A stretch of DNA of 15,092 nt from Bacteroidota bacterium (GTDB taxonomy: Bacteria > Bacteroidota > Bacteroidia > NS11-12g > UBA955), in NCBI GenBank assembly GCA_947450015.1, contig CANFUB010000032.1, positions 1 through 15,092 on the forward strand, read 5' to 3'. The translations under genes and the position numbers were made by a program. The notes under the pieces were generated by a model, which worked only from the letters and a program-made list of their open reading frames with translations, was not told the origin of the DNA and did not search any database. Numbering within the stretch: the stretch's first letter is position 1; the number at the start of each line of letters is the position of its first letter. Shown one piece after another: positions 1 to 6,235 of this stretch.

Positions 1-2039
1 CAAACTTGGTTTTCGAGGCACGTGAACCGCGAATTAAAACCACCCAAGACCTTGCCTTCCTTTAAATCGAGGGTTTTGTTATATTCACATCCCGAACTAC
101 TTGTAATAATGACTCGACACAAGGTATTGACACCGCCACCCTTGTAAAAATGTGAAAAAGAATCAATAATGGTGTCCTGCTGAGGTTTGAATTCCTCGAA
201 TTTTCCATCGTACCAATTGATGCTTATTTTTTCGCCTTTCGCAAAGTGCTTGTTCTTTAAAAAGACACTTGCTCGGATGGGTTTACAGTGGTACAATTTG
301 GTGGAAAAGGTATCGATTTTAGGGCGGTGTACATTTAAGAATTTTTTGCGGTAAACCGTATCAAAATAGTGCATCGTATCCTTGTGAATTTTGAAAGAAT
401 CGTTGCCAAAGTTTTCGGCCCAAGGCGATTCTAGCGTTTCGAATACCATACCGACATTGTAATAACCACTATAGGAAGAATCGAGGACCACTGGAAATTT
501 TAGCCATTTTTTTCCACCGTTAAACGTAACACTGATGGGCGTTTGTGGATTAACTATTAAAAAAGGATCATCACTGCATAAATTTACACTGTCCTTTTTT
601 AGAATGGGCGGGCAGTCGCGGAGTTTTATATAAATAGTTGAAGAGTCGGAACAGCCTGTGGTTGTATCTGTAATGCGATATCCCACTTTAACACTGTCTC
701 TAACACCGCTGTATTGGTGTTTGGTATACCAATCCAAAGAAATATTACAGTTCTTGTATAAATTCTGGCCCTTGGCCCTGTGACTTACACAGTTGTCGCC
801 ATAAGGATCTTCAATGGTCCATTTAAATTTACAGTTGCTTCTTTTTACTTGTAGTGAAGAGTCTACAAAGAACATTTGTCGATTGCTAAAACATTGGTTG
901 TTGCCAAATACCCTTGGACTCGTCATAGGTCCTAACACCTTGAAATTACGGGTCAATGTAAACACACAATTACCTCTTGTAATATTGGCCTTTACTACAT
1001 GCTTGCCTGGGGCCATTTCCGAAAGTGTACGCAAGGGTGCATGTGGCGGTTTAGGCAATAACAAAACACCATCTAAGGTCCACGAAAAATTATCCCATTC
1101 TCTTTGTTCAACCTCTGCTGAAATAGATTCGGTTTTACAAATTTCTGTATCAGACATTTCAATGGCCTTTGGCAACGAATCTACCGCCAAAGAAAAGCCC
1201 TTCTTAAACGTGTCCAAACAACCATTCATGCTTGCTATTAAAGTAACATTGCCTTTGCGAGAGGCTTTAAAAAAGAAACATTTTTTAGGATTGAAGTTGG
1301 CATTGGTATCTAGTTTGAATGTATCTACCTGCCACTTGTAACTCGCTGCTCTGAGATTAATCCCTACAGAATTATTCTTAACACACAATTGCTTGGTATT
1401 ACAATCATACCAACTGGTTTCGATAATAGCATCGGCCACCACATCATTGAGAATTCCAACTGTTGTGGTAGTACTATTTTTGCAACCATAAATATCTGTT
1501 ACTTCACACTTAATGGTATACTTTGCTTGCACCGCATAGCTATGGCAAATGATATCACCTTTTACAGGATTAGCGGTGTTTGTAAAATTCCCATCGCCCC
1601 AAATAATTAAGCGTTTATTGATGGTTTGACCTGCAATGGCTGGTGTACTTGTATCCTTGTAACAAATTTTGTTTTTGCTTAAGCAAGTATCCACTTTGGG
1701 CATTCTAAAAAAGTAAGAATTAGGCAAGCCTACTATCTCAATTTTCACACTATCCGTTTGGGTTGTTGAATTGGTGAATACAGCATCAATTTTTATTGTA
1801 AAAGTTCCCTTCGTACTGTATACATGGGTTGGACTTGTATTGGTAGATGTACCACCATCGCCAAAATACCATGTAGCTGAAGCGAGCGTTAAGCCTACCG
1901 CAGGCGTATAACTCATTGATGTAATATTACCTAAACAATCAATTTTAGGCGTGTTAATTTTACCTTGACCAAAGACAGGGGAAGCCAAAAAAGCCAAAGC
2001 TAAAAGTAGAAAATAAAATTTCCGCTTTCTAATTAACAT
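1..2039 (-). CDS. Secreted PKD-domain protein, N-terminal part (3' end beyond window)
   Basis: An uninterrupted minus-strand frame runs from ATG at 2039 to the left edge: 679 codons and no stop. The first 24 residues are a signal peptide: basic start (MLIRKRK), hydrophobic core, likely cleavage after SPVFG before QGK. PKD-type beta-sandwich signatures follow: W-Y-F-G-D-G at residues 57-62 with a P-T-H-V-Y partner near 70-74, and W-G-D-G at 147-150. The rest is rich in Cys, Thr, Ser and Asp and looks like further diverged Ig/PKD-like repeats. Large PKD-repeat proteins of this kind in Bacteroidota are exported, often by the type IX system and sometimes as adhesins or gliding-associated proteins. 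The C-terminal sorting domain that would prove this lies outside the window. Ligand and exact role are unknown. Plus-strand ORFs inside it (814-1341, 1389-1610) are shadows. The only promoter candidate is a weak TAATTTTC at 2056-2063. Confidence 0.85.
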   Translation of the reverse strand, partial: MLIRKRKFYFLLLALAFLASPVFGQGKINTPKIDCLGNITSMSYTPAVGLTLASATWYFGDGGTSTNTSPTHVYSTKGTFTIKIDAVFTNSTTQTDSVKIEIVGLPNSYFFRMPKVDTCLSKNKICYKDTSTPAIAGQTINKRLIIWGDGNFTNTANPVKGDIICHSYAVQAKYTIKCEVTDIYGCKNSTTTTVGILNDVVADAIIETSWYDCNTKQLCVKNNSVGINLRAASYKWQVDTFKLDTNANFNPKKCFFFKASRKGNVTLIASMNGCLDTFKKGFSLAVDSLPKAIEMSDTEICKTESISAEVEQREWDNFSWTLDGVLLLPKPPHAPLRTLSEMAPGKHVVKANITRGNCVFTLTRNFKVLGPMTSPRVFGNNQCFSNRQMFFVDSSLQVKRSNCKFKWTIEDPYGDNCVSHRAKGQNLYKNCNISLDWYTKHQYSGVRDSVKVGYRITDTTTGCSDSSTIYIKLRDCPPILKKDSVNLCSDDPFLIVNPQTPISVTFNGGKKWLKFPVVLDSSYSGYYNVGMVFETLESPWAENFGNDSFKIHKDTMHYFDTVYRKKFLNVHRPKIDTFSTKLYHCKPIRASVFLKNKHFAKGEKISINWYDGKFEEFKPQQDTIIDSFSHFYKGGGVNTLCRVIITSSSGCEYNKTLDLKEGKVLGGFNSRFTCLENQV

Positions 2040-2109
2040 TAGGCTCGAATTAAATGAAAATTACTAGTATTATCAAATAATTGGCTAAATATGACGGAAA
2101 TAGGATGAA

Positions 2110-2418
2110 CTAAATATTTAAATAATCAATATCATTTGATGGCCCTAAAACTTTATTAATAAAGAAAGTACCAAATGGCAAAAAAGACAAAATAAAAATA
2201 AGAATGGTTTTACCAATTGCAATAGGTAAATCTTTATAGGCTTTGAATAAGACGATTGCGAACAACACAAATAACACACCATGCGCTCCGCCAACTAATC
2301 TAACAGCAAGTGGAAAATCATACCAATATTTCAATGGCATAGCAATGAACAATAATATGAGAAAAGAAATTCCTTCCCAGTGCCCAATCTGAATAAGTTG
2401 TGAACGCGACTTTTGCAT
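2110..2418 (-). CDS. DUF3817 family small integral membrane protein
   Basis: This is a 102-residue, very hydrophobic protein with about three membrane segments, roughly residues 16-30, 41-60 and 68-86. It matches my recollection of the DUF3817 family layout: an early E-G-I-S-F-L segment (15-20), A-M-P-L-K (26-30), a G-x-x-H-G-x-L-F helix (43-50) and a terminal L-P-F-G-T-F (80-85). Family members are short inner-membrane proteins of about 90-110 residues, so the length fits. No biochemical function is established that I know of. The gene starts with ATG at 2418 and diverges from the secreted-protein gene at 2553 across a 134-base spacer. A consensus -7 element (TAAATTTG) ends only five bases before the ATG, so the transcript may have almost no leader. 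It is followed 70 bases later by the PKD gene on the same strand. Confidence 0.8.
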   Translation of the reverse strand: MQKSRSQLIQIGHWEGISFLILLFIAMPLKYWYDFPLAVRLVGGAHGVLFVLFAIVLFKAYKDLPIAIGKTILIFILSFLPFGTFFINKVLGPSNDIDYLNI

Positions 2419-2423
2419 AGCGA

Positions 2424-2431
2424 CAAATTTA
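2424..2431 (-). promoter_or_regulatory. -7 promoter element (TAAATTTG) of the DUF3817 gene
   Basis: The minus strand reads TAAATTTG here, an exact match to the Bacteroidota -7 consensus TAnnTTTG. No TTG lies 17-23 bases upstream, so the -33 half is missing or degenerate. The element ends five bases before the start codon at 2418, which puts the expected transcription start at or next to the ATG. Confidence 0.4.
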
Positions 2432-2496
2432 GTTGGTTTGGGTTAAAAATAAATTAAAATTTGATTAATTGATTGATAATAAACGATTGAAAACAA

Positions 2497-2512
2497 TAGC
2501 TTTTGAAAGCTA
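2497..2512. promoter_or_regulatory. Palindrome in a divergent promoter region, possible operator
   Basis: Seven-base arms TAGCTTT and AAAGCTA flank a TG centre, a perfect inverted repeat. It lies between the divergent genes at 2418 and 2553, about 23 bases upstream of the -7 element of the plus-strand gene. No T-run follows it and no transcript is known to end here, so an operator is more likely than a terminator. The regulator is unknown, and a chance palindrome in AT-rich DNA cannot be excluded. Confidence 0.3.
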
Positions 2513-2534
2513 ATTAACTATTATAAAAATAGTT

Positions 2535-2542
2535 TATATTTG
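2535..2542 (+). promoter_or_regulatory. -7 promoter element (TATATTTG) of the secreted-protein gene
   Basis: TATATTTG matches TAnnTTTG exactly and ends ten bases before the ATG at 2553, implying a leader of only a few bases. The nearest upstream TTTG (2502-2505, inside the palindrome) is 29 bases away, too far for a standard -33 box. Confidence 0.45.
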
Positions 2543-2552
2543 TAATTAAACA

Positions 2553-3224
2553 ATGAATCGAGGCATCCTTTTTTTTCTAATGGTTTGGCAATTGTGTGGT
2601 ATGTTGAATGCCCAAGACCGATTAACAAAAAAACAACAAGACAGTATTTGTTTGAAGGCAGAAAAAAAAACAGAACCTAAAAGATTACCCATTGTTTTTC
2701 CTAGTGTTCAAATAACCGACGAGGCAAAATTAAAGGCCTTAAAAACGGCCGTTCCAGATTCTCTTTCCAATATTAACCACCCTCAACATTGGTTTTATAA
2801 CTATTACTTCAAGGAACCCATCACCGACTACGACCCTAGTGGCGATAGTTTAACCTATCCTGAAGGCGATCCTTTGAAATACAAACTCGACCGCACTTAT
2901 TTCTGGGACATTAATGGCGATGGCTTAATCGATTTTTTACATTACACTGTTTATTACAGAGCATTGCTGATTACCCACGACAATTATGAACTTTTTTTAC
3001 TGCAACCCAATGGCACCTATAAAATGGTACAATTTAATGGCTATATTCTCGATATCAAATACAACAGAAACAAAAGCATAAAAACATTAAAAACCTATGT
3101 AGGAGCATGCTGTACTAATAGAGAAAATTATTATCAAGAATACCAATTTGATAAGAAAAAACAACAATTAGTGCTTAAAAAATCGACCTTGGTTTTAAGC
3201 TGCCAATATCCAGTTTCTCATTAA
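2553..3224 (+). CDS. Secreted protein of unknown function with an EF-hand-like loop
   Basis: A 223-residue protein starting with a signal peptide: hydrophobic residues 4-19, likely cleavage after L-N-A at 20 before Gln21. The mature part is polar. Its one recognisable motif is D-I-N-G-D-G-L-I-D at 119-127, which has the spacing of a calcium-binding loop (Asp, Asn and Asp at loop positions 1, 3, 5, Gly at 6, Asp at 9), as in EF-hand, dockerin and FG-GAP/VCBS-type repeats. Such a single loop is common in Bacteroidota proteins that report an FG-GAP-like fold. Adjacent cysteines lie at 186-187, with another at 217. No enzyme motif was seen. The ATG at 2553 is the natural start because the signal peptide begins there. 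I do not recognise the family; calcium binding is an inference from the loop alone. Confidence 0.75.
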   Translation: MNRGILFFLMVWQLCGMLNAQDRLTKKQQDSICLKAEKKTEPKRLPIVFPSVQITDEAKLKALKTAVPDSLSNINHPQHWFYNYYFKEPITDYDPSGDSLTYPEGDPLKYKLDRTYFWDINGDGLIDFLHYTVYYRALLITHDNYELFLLQPNGTYKMVQFNGYILDIKYNRNKSIKTLKTYVGACCTNRENYYQEYQFDKKKQQLVLKKSTLVLSCQYPVSH

Positions 3225-3263
3225 TTTCTAAAAATTATTTTTATTTTTACAATTCAAAATTCC

Positions 3264-3283
3264 ATTATGTTTGTGAACATAAT
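3264..3283. promoter_or_regulatory. Perfect 8+4+8 inverted repeat overlapping a -7 element
   Basis: ATTATGTT and AACATAAT flank a TGTG spacer, with no mismatch. The left arm and spacer contain TATGTTTG at 3266-3273, an exact TAnnTTTG -7 promoter element on the plus strand. No TTG lies 17-23 bases upstream. A protein bound to this palindrome would block the promoter. It sits 40 bases after the gene ending at 3224 and about 130 bases before the gene at 3414. A transcriptional terminator is less likely because the stem is AT-rich and no T-run follows. Confidence 0.4.
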
Positions 3284-3413
3284 TTAAAGTTGGTCTTTAT
3301 TCATCACGTTAAATTATTGCTTTTCTTTTTCTTTTCCGTTGTAACTTTTAAAACACACAATTGGTAACCTTGGCTACTGCCATTACTTTGAAAGAAATAA
3401 AATTGTTAATAAT

Positions 3414-3692
3414 ATGAATAAAGCATCTAAAAGAAGTGCTCGCTATTTTTACTACTTGTTAAAAGTATTGTTCGAAAACCGCGACAAATTAGGCGTAAAA
3501 ATGAACAAGGCCACCCATCTGCTCATTTTAAGTAAGGCTGAGGCCGATTTTAATCCAGCAGATACTAGCAAAGTAAAGCAAGAAATTGCAGGTGTCAACG
3601 TGATTTACGATGAACAAGTACCAAGTCAAACCGTCATACTAGATGTAAGAGAAGTAGGTGCCTTTAACAGTTATCAAATTGAAATAATTTGA
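3414..3692 (+). CDS. Small hypothetical protein (92 residues)
   Basis: An intact 92-codon frame with an ATG at 3414 and A-rich sequence before it. The N-terminal 28 residues are basic (M-N-K-A-S-K-R-S-A-R) followed by an amphipathic stretch; the rest looks like a small soluble alpha/beta protein ending in N-S-Y-Q-I-E-I-I. A second in-frame Met at residue 30 begins with the same three residues, M-N-K, and gives a 63-residue alternative product. No signal peptide, membrane segment or known motif was seen, and I do not recognise the family. The promoter candidate is TATGTTTG at 3266-3273, which would leave a leader of about 130 bases. It converges on acs with only five bases between the two stop codons. 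Reality of the gene is likely but not certain. Confidence 0.55.
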   Translation: MNKASKRSARYFYYLLKVLFENRDKLGVKMNKATHLLILSKAEADFNPADTSKVKQEIAGVNVIYDEQVPSQTVILDVREVGAFNSYQIEII

Positions 3693-3697
3693 TACGA

Positions 3698-5605
3698 TTA
3701 GTACTTACCCTTTACTATTTCATCGACAATACTTGGATCGAGTAAGGTACTGGTATCGCCTAAATTAGTGGTATCACCTTCGGCAATTTTGCGTAAAATC
3801 CTGCGCATTATTTTGCCGCTGCGTGTTTTTGGCAAGCCGCTTACAAACTGTACTTTGTCTGGCTTTGCTACTGCCCCAATGATTCTAGAAACTGTTTGCA
3901 AAATATCTTGTCGCATAAGGTCTTCATCGAAATGCGTTGAATGACAAATTACATAAGCGTAAATGCCTTGTCCTTTGATGTCGTGTGGATAGCCAACGAT
4001 GGCACTTTCGACCACGCCAGTATGCATATTAATGGCATTCTCAACTTCGGCCGTTCCTATTCTATGACCTGATACATTTAAGACATCATCTACCCTACCT
4101 GTAATTCTGTAGTAGCCATCCTCATCTCTTAAACAACCATCGCCAGTGAAATACAAATTTGGATAAGTAGAAAAATAAGTTTGACGACAACGTTCGTGAT
4201 CGCCATAGGTGGTTCGCAGCATACCAGGCCAAGGAAATTTAATGCATAAATTCCCTGTCACGCCATTGCCATGAATTTCTTCGCCCTTCTCATCAACCAA
4301 TAAAACTTGAACGCCTGGCAGAGGGAACATGGCATAGCCTGGTTTTGCGGGCGTAACACCAGCAATTGGCGACATCATCATTCCACCAGTTTCTGTTTGC
4401 CACCAAGTATCTACAATCGGACATTTACCCTTCCCAATTTTTTCATTGTACCAGTTCCATGCTTCTTCATTAATAGGCTCTCCAACACTTCCAAGCTTTT
4501 TCAATGAGCTAAGGTCTTTTCCATCTAACCATTGGTCACCAGCCGCCATTAAAGATCTTATGGCAGTTGGAGCTGTATATAAAATATCAATTTTATGTTT
4601 GTCTACGATGTCCCACATTCTACCTGCATCAGGAAAATTAGGCACACCCTCATACATCATTGAAATGGCGCCATTGGCCAAAGGACCATAAATAATATAA
4701 CTATGGCCGGTAATCCAACCTATATCTGCTGTGCAGAAAAATTTCTCACCCGCTTTATATTGCATAACATTATTAAACGTGTAAGCAGTATAAACCATGT
4801 AACCACCGCAGGTATGAACGACACCTTTTGGTTTGCCAGTACTGCCACTGGTATACAAAATAAACAACATGTCTTCTGCATCCATCAATTCTGGGTCACA
4901 TGTTGTAAGCCCCATTTCCTCGGCCGTTTCCATTTCCTCGTGCCACCAATAATCGCGATCTTTGATCATGCTCACAGGCGTATTGGTTCTATTCAGTACG
5001 ATTACTTTTTCAATACTTGGGCATTGCACCAAGGCATCGTCTATCACAAATTTTAGAGGAATATCCTTGGTACCTCTATAACCGCCATCGGCAGTTACAA
5101 CTATTTTGGCACCTGCATCTTGGATTCTATCAGCAATGCTTTGCGCACTAAATCCTCCAAAAATAACGGAATGAATCGCGCCTATCCTTGCGCATGCAAG
5201 CACTGCAACTACTAATTCAGGTACCATGGGCATGTAAATACAAACACGGTCGCCTTTTACCACACCTCTATTCTTTAGAACATTGGCAAACAAGCAAACT
5301 TGCGTGTAAAGCGTTTGATACGTAAGGGTTCTGTGAGGATCGTTTGGATTATTGGGTTCCCAAATAATGGCTGCTTGGTCGGCTTTATCGACCAAATGCC
5401 TGTCCAAACAATTTTCAGTAATATTAAATTTGGCACCTTCAAACCATTTTACCGAAGGTTCACTGAAATTCCATTGAAGTACCTTGTCCCATTTTTTTCG
5501 CCAAACAAAATCATTGGCTACTGTCTCCCAAAATAGCTCGGGTTGTTCAATACTTTGCTGATAAATGGCTTGGTACTCTTGAAAATTTGAAGGAATGTTT
5601 TTCAT
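3698..5605 (-). CDS. acs: Acetyl-CoA synthetase (acetate--CoA ligase, AMP-forming)
   Basis: Cytoplasmic enzyme of the ANL adenylate-forming family: acetate + ATP + CoA gives acetyl-CoA + AMP + PPi through acetyl-AMP. The 635 residues match the usual 630-660. The N-terminal Acs region (F-x-x-x-W near 26-36) leads into the adenylation core. Visible motifs are the phosphate loop Y-T-S-G-S-T-G-K-P-K-G at 251-261, the W-W-Q-T-E-T-G-G substrate-pocket motif at 401-408, T-G-D-G at 487-490, the hinge region G-R-V-D-D at 503-507, and P-K-T-R-S-G-K at 592-598. Lys598 is the catalytic lysine, which in other bacteria is switched off by acetylation. The ATG at 5605 gives the standard N-terminus. The gene stands alone, with its own promoter element and a tandem repeat upstream. 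No acetylase or deacetylase gene is near. Confidence 0.97.
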   Translation of the reverse strand: MKNIPSNFQEYQAIYQQSIEQPELFWETVANDFVWRKKWDKVLQWNFSEPSVKWFEGAKFNITENCLDRHLVDKADQAAIIWEPNNPNDPHRTLTYQTLYTQVCLFANVLKNRGVVKGDRVCIYMPMVPELVVAVLACARIGAIHSVIFGGFSAQSIADRIQDAGAKIVVTADGGYRGTKDIPLKFVIDDALVQCPSIEKVIVLNRTNTPVSMIKDRDYWWHEEMETAEEMGLTTCDPELMDAEDMLFILYTSGSTGKPKGVVHTCGGYMVYTAYTFNNVMQYKAGEKFFCTADIGWITGHSYIIYGPLANGAISMMYEGVPNFPDAGRMWDIVDKHKIDILYTAPTAIRSLMAAGDQWLDGKDLSSLKKLGSVGEPINEEAWNWYNEKIGKGKCPIVDTWWQTETGGMMMSPIAGVTPAKPGYAMFPLPGVQVLLVDEKGEEIHGNGVTGNLCIKFPWPGMLRTTYGDHERCRQTYFSTYPNLYFTGDGCLRDEDGYYRITGRVDDVLNVSGHRIGTAEVENAINMHTGVVESAIVGYPHDIKGQGIYAYVICHSTHFDEDLMRQDILQTVSRIIGAVAKPDKVQFVSGLPKTRSGKIMRRILRKIAEGDTTNLGDTSTLLDPSIVDEIVKGKY

Positions 5606-5656
5606 TGTGATGATTGCAATAAATTAATTTATTTACAACATTACAAAAAAAGTAAG

Positions 5657-5664
5657 CAAAATTA
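5657..5664 (-). promoter_or_regulatory. -7 promoter element (TAATTTTG) of acs
   Basis: The minus strand reads TAATTTTG, an exact TAnnTTTG match, 51 bases before the acs ATG. The expected leader is about 45 bases. No TTG stands at the correct -33 spacing, which would suit a promoter that needs an activator. Confidence 0.45.
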
Positions 5665-5697
5665 TACGCAATTGATGGAATTAATTTTCCTAACTTA

Positions 5698-5716
5698 TGC
5701 GACTAGTTTGCGACTA
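5698..5716. repeat. Tandem 8-bp direct repeat TGCGACTA, 11-bp period, upstream of acs
   Basis: TGCGACTA occurs at 5698-5705 and again at 5709-5716, exactly 11 bases apart, so both copies face the same side of the helix. They lie about 34-50 bases upstream of the acs -7 element. The second copy overlaps the stop codon of the exported-protein gene at 5714. Phased direct repeats at this distance are typical activator sites, for example for OmpR/PhoB-type response regulators. Which regulator would bind is unknown. Confidence 0.4.
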
Positions 5717-5971
5717 ATGAACAGCAACGACGGTATAATCTTCGACATTGCAGGTAATCACACTGTCTTTGCCTGAGATTAAACAGCTCTCTCCATTTTG
5801 AAAATCAGCGATACATATAGGACTTCTTGCGTTTTTAACAAAAAGGGTGTCCACTCTATTAATACCATTGTATTTAACAGCGATGGTTAAACTTTTAAAG
5901 CTAGGTTGTGGCTTTTGTTTAAAACTGCTGCCAATAAAAAACAGCAACATTAAAATAATAATATTTTTCAT
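5714..5971 (-). CDS. Small exported protein of unknown function (85 residues)
   Basis: The best start is ATG at 5971, giving M-K-N-I-I-I-L-M-L-L-F-F-I-G-S-S-F, a short signal peptide or N-terminal membrane anchor over residues 3-17. A TTG two codons upstream (5977) is also open but less likely. No lipobox cysteine is present. The remaining ~65 residues are polar, look beta-rich, and carry three cysteines at 53, 63 and 74, which could form disulfides outside the cytoplasm. I do not recognise the family. It begins 18 bases after the stop of the 48-residue ORF at 5990-6136 and probably shares its transcript. Its stop codon falls in the direct repeat upstream of acs, 108 bases before that gene. 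No enzyme motif was seen. Confidence 0.65.
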   Translation of the reverse strand: MKNIIILMLLFFIGSSFKQKPQPSFKSLTIAVKYNGINRVDTLFVKNARSPICIADFQNGESCLISGKDSVITCNVEDYTVVAVH

Positions 5972-5989
5972 GTTCAATCAATTAATCAT

Positions 5990-6136
5990 TTACTTTTTTA
6001 CAACCACAGTTCTTAAAGAACTATAATTGATGTATGAAAACTTTTCTTTTTCAACTAAGCTAAAGCCAAGAAAAGAAAAAGGGTTTTTTAAAGCACCTAA
6101 ATTGAAGTGGAATGAGGGAATGGTTTTATAAATCAT
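5990..6136 (-). CDS. Candidate small protein, 48 residues
   Basis: An open frame of 48 codons plus TAA, easily missed by length cut-offs. It starts M-I-Y-K-T-I-P-S-F and ends R-T-V-V-V-K-K. It is rich in Phe, Ser and Lys and has no cysteine or clear membrane segment. Supporting a real gene: a consensus -7 element (TATGTTTG at 6160-6167) stands 23 bases upstream of the ATG, which gives a short normal leader; the frame fills the space between that promoter and the exported-protein gene; and the next start is only 18 bases after its stop. Against: 48 codons can stay open by chance in AT-rich DNA, and I know no homologue. It could be a small protein, a leader peptide or non-coding leader sequence. 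Confidence 0.45.
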   Translation of the reverse strand: MIYKTIPSFHFNLGALKNPFSFLGFSLVEKEKFSYINYSSLRTVVVKK

Positions 6137-6159
6137 AATTTTAGTTTATTAGTTTGATG

Positions 6160-6167
6160 CAAACATA
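6160..6167 (-). promoter_or_regulatory. -7 promoter element (TATGTTTG) of the small-protein pair
   Basis: The minus strand reads TATGTTTG, an exact TAnnTTTG match, the same octamer as at 3266-3273. It would drive the 48-residue ORF (ATG at 6136) and the exported-protein gene behind it. There is no TTG 17-23 bases upstream; the palindrome at 6179-6196 fills the space between the elements and the expected -33 region. Confidence 0.45.
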
Positions 6168-6178
6168 GTATAAAATAC

Positions 6179-6196
6179 CTAGTATGATAATACTAG
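6179..6196. promoter_or_regulatory. Perfect 7+4+7 inverted repeat, possible operator
   Basis: CTAGTAT and ATACTAG flank a GATA spacer. The repeat starts 12 bases upstream of the -7 element at 6160-6167 on the minus strand, so it would cover about -24 to -42 of that promoter, a place where a bound protein would compete with or recruit RNA polymerase. It lies between the end of the DUF1015 gene (6236) and the small-protein pair. It could also serve as a weak terminator hairpin for DUF1015, but no strong T-run follows on the minus strand. Confidence 0.35.
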
Positions 6197-6235
6197 CATC
6201 AATAAAAATAAAAAACAACTTATAAAATATTGATA

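Noticed and set aside
814..1610. Plus-strand ORFs of 175 and 73 codons
   Set aside because: They are antisense to the continuous PKD-protein frame, which has a signal peptide and PKD motifs.
2064..2074. GATAATACTAG upstream of the PKD gene, shared with the palindrome at 6186-6196
   Set aside because: Only one half of the palindrome is present at 2064-2074, and an 11-base match is expected by chance somewhere in this AT-rich window.
2463..2476. 14-base string GATTAATTGATTGA, also present on the minus strand at 5974-5987
   Set aside because: It is low-complexity AT-rich sequence in two unrelated spacers with different positions relative to genes; probably chance.
5972..5977. TTG start two codons upstream for the exported protein
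   Set aside because: An ATG at 5971 begins a normal signal peptide, so the rarer start is not needed.
6008..6022. Palindrome AGTTCTT-A-AAGAACT
   Set aside because: It lies within the 48-codon ORF and away from promoter elements, and could be chance in AT-rich sequence; no separate function is claimed.
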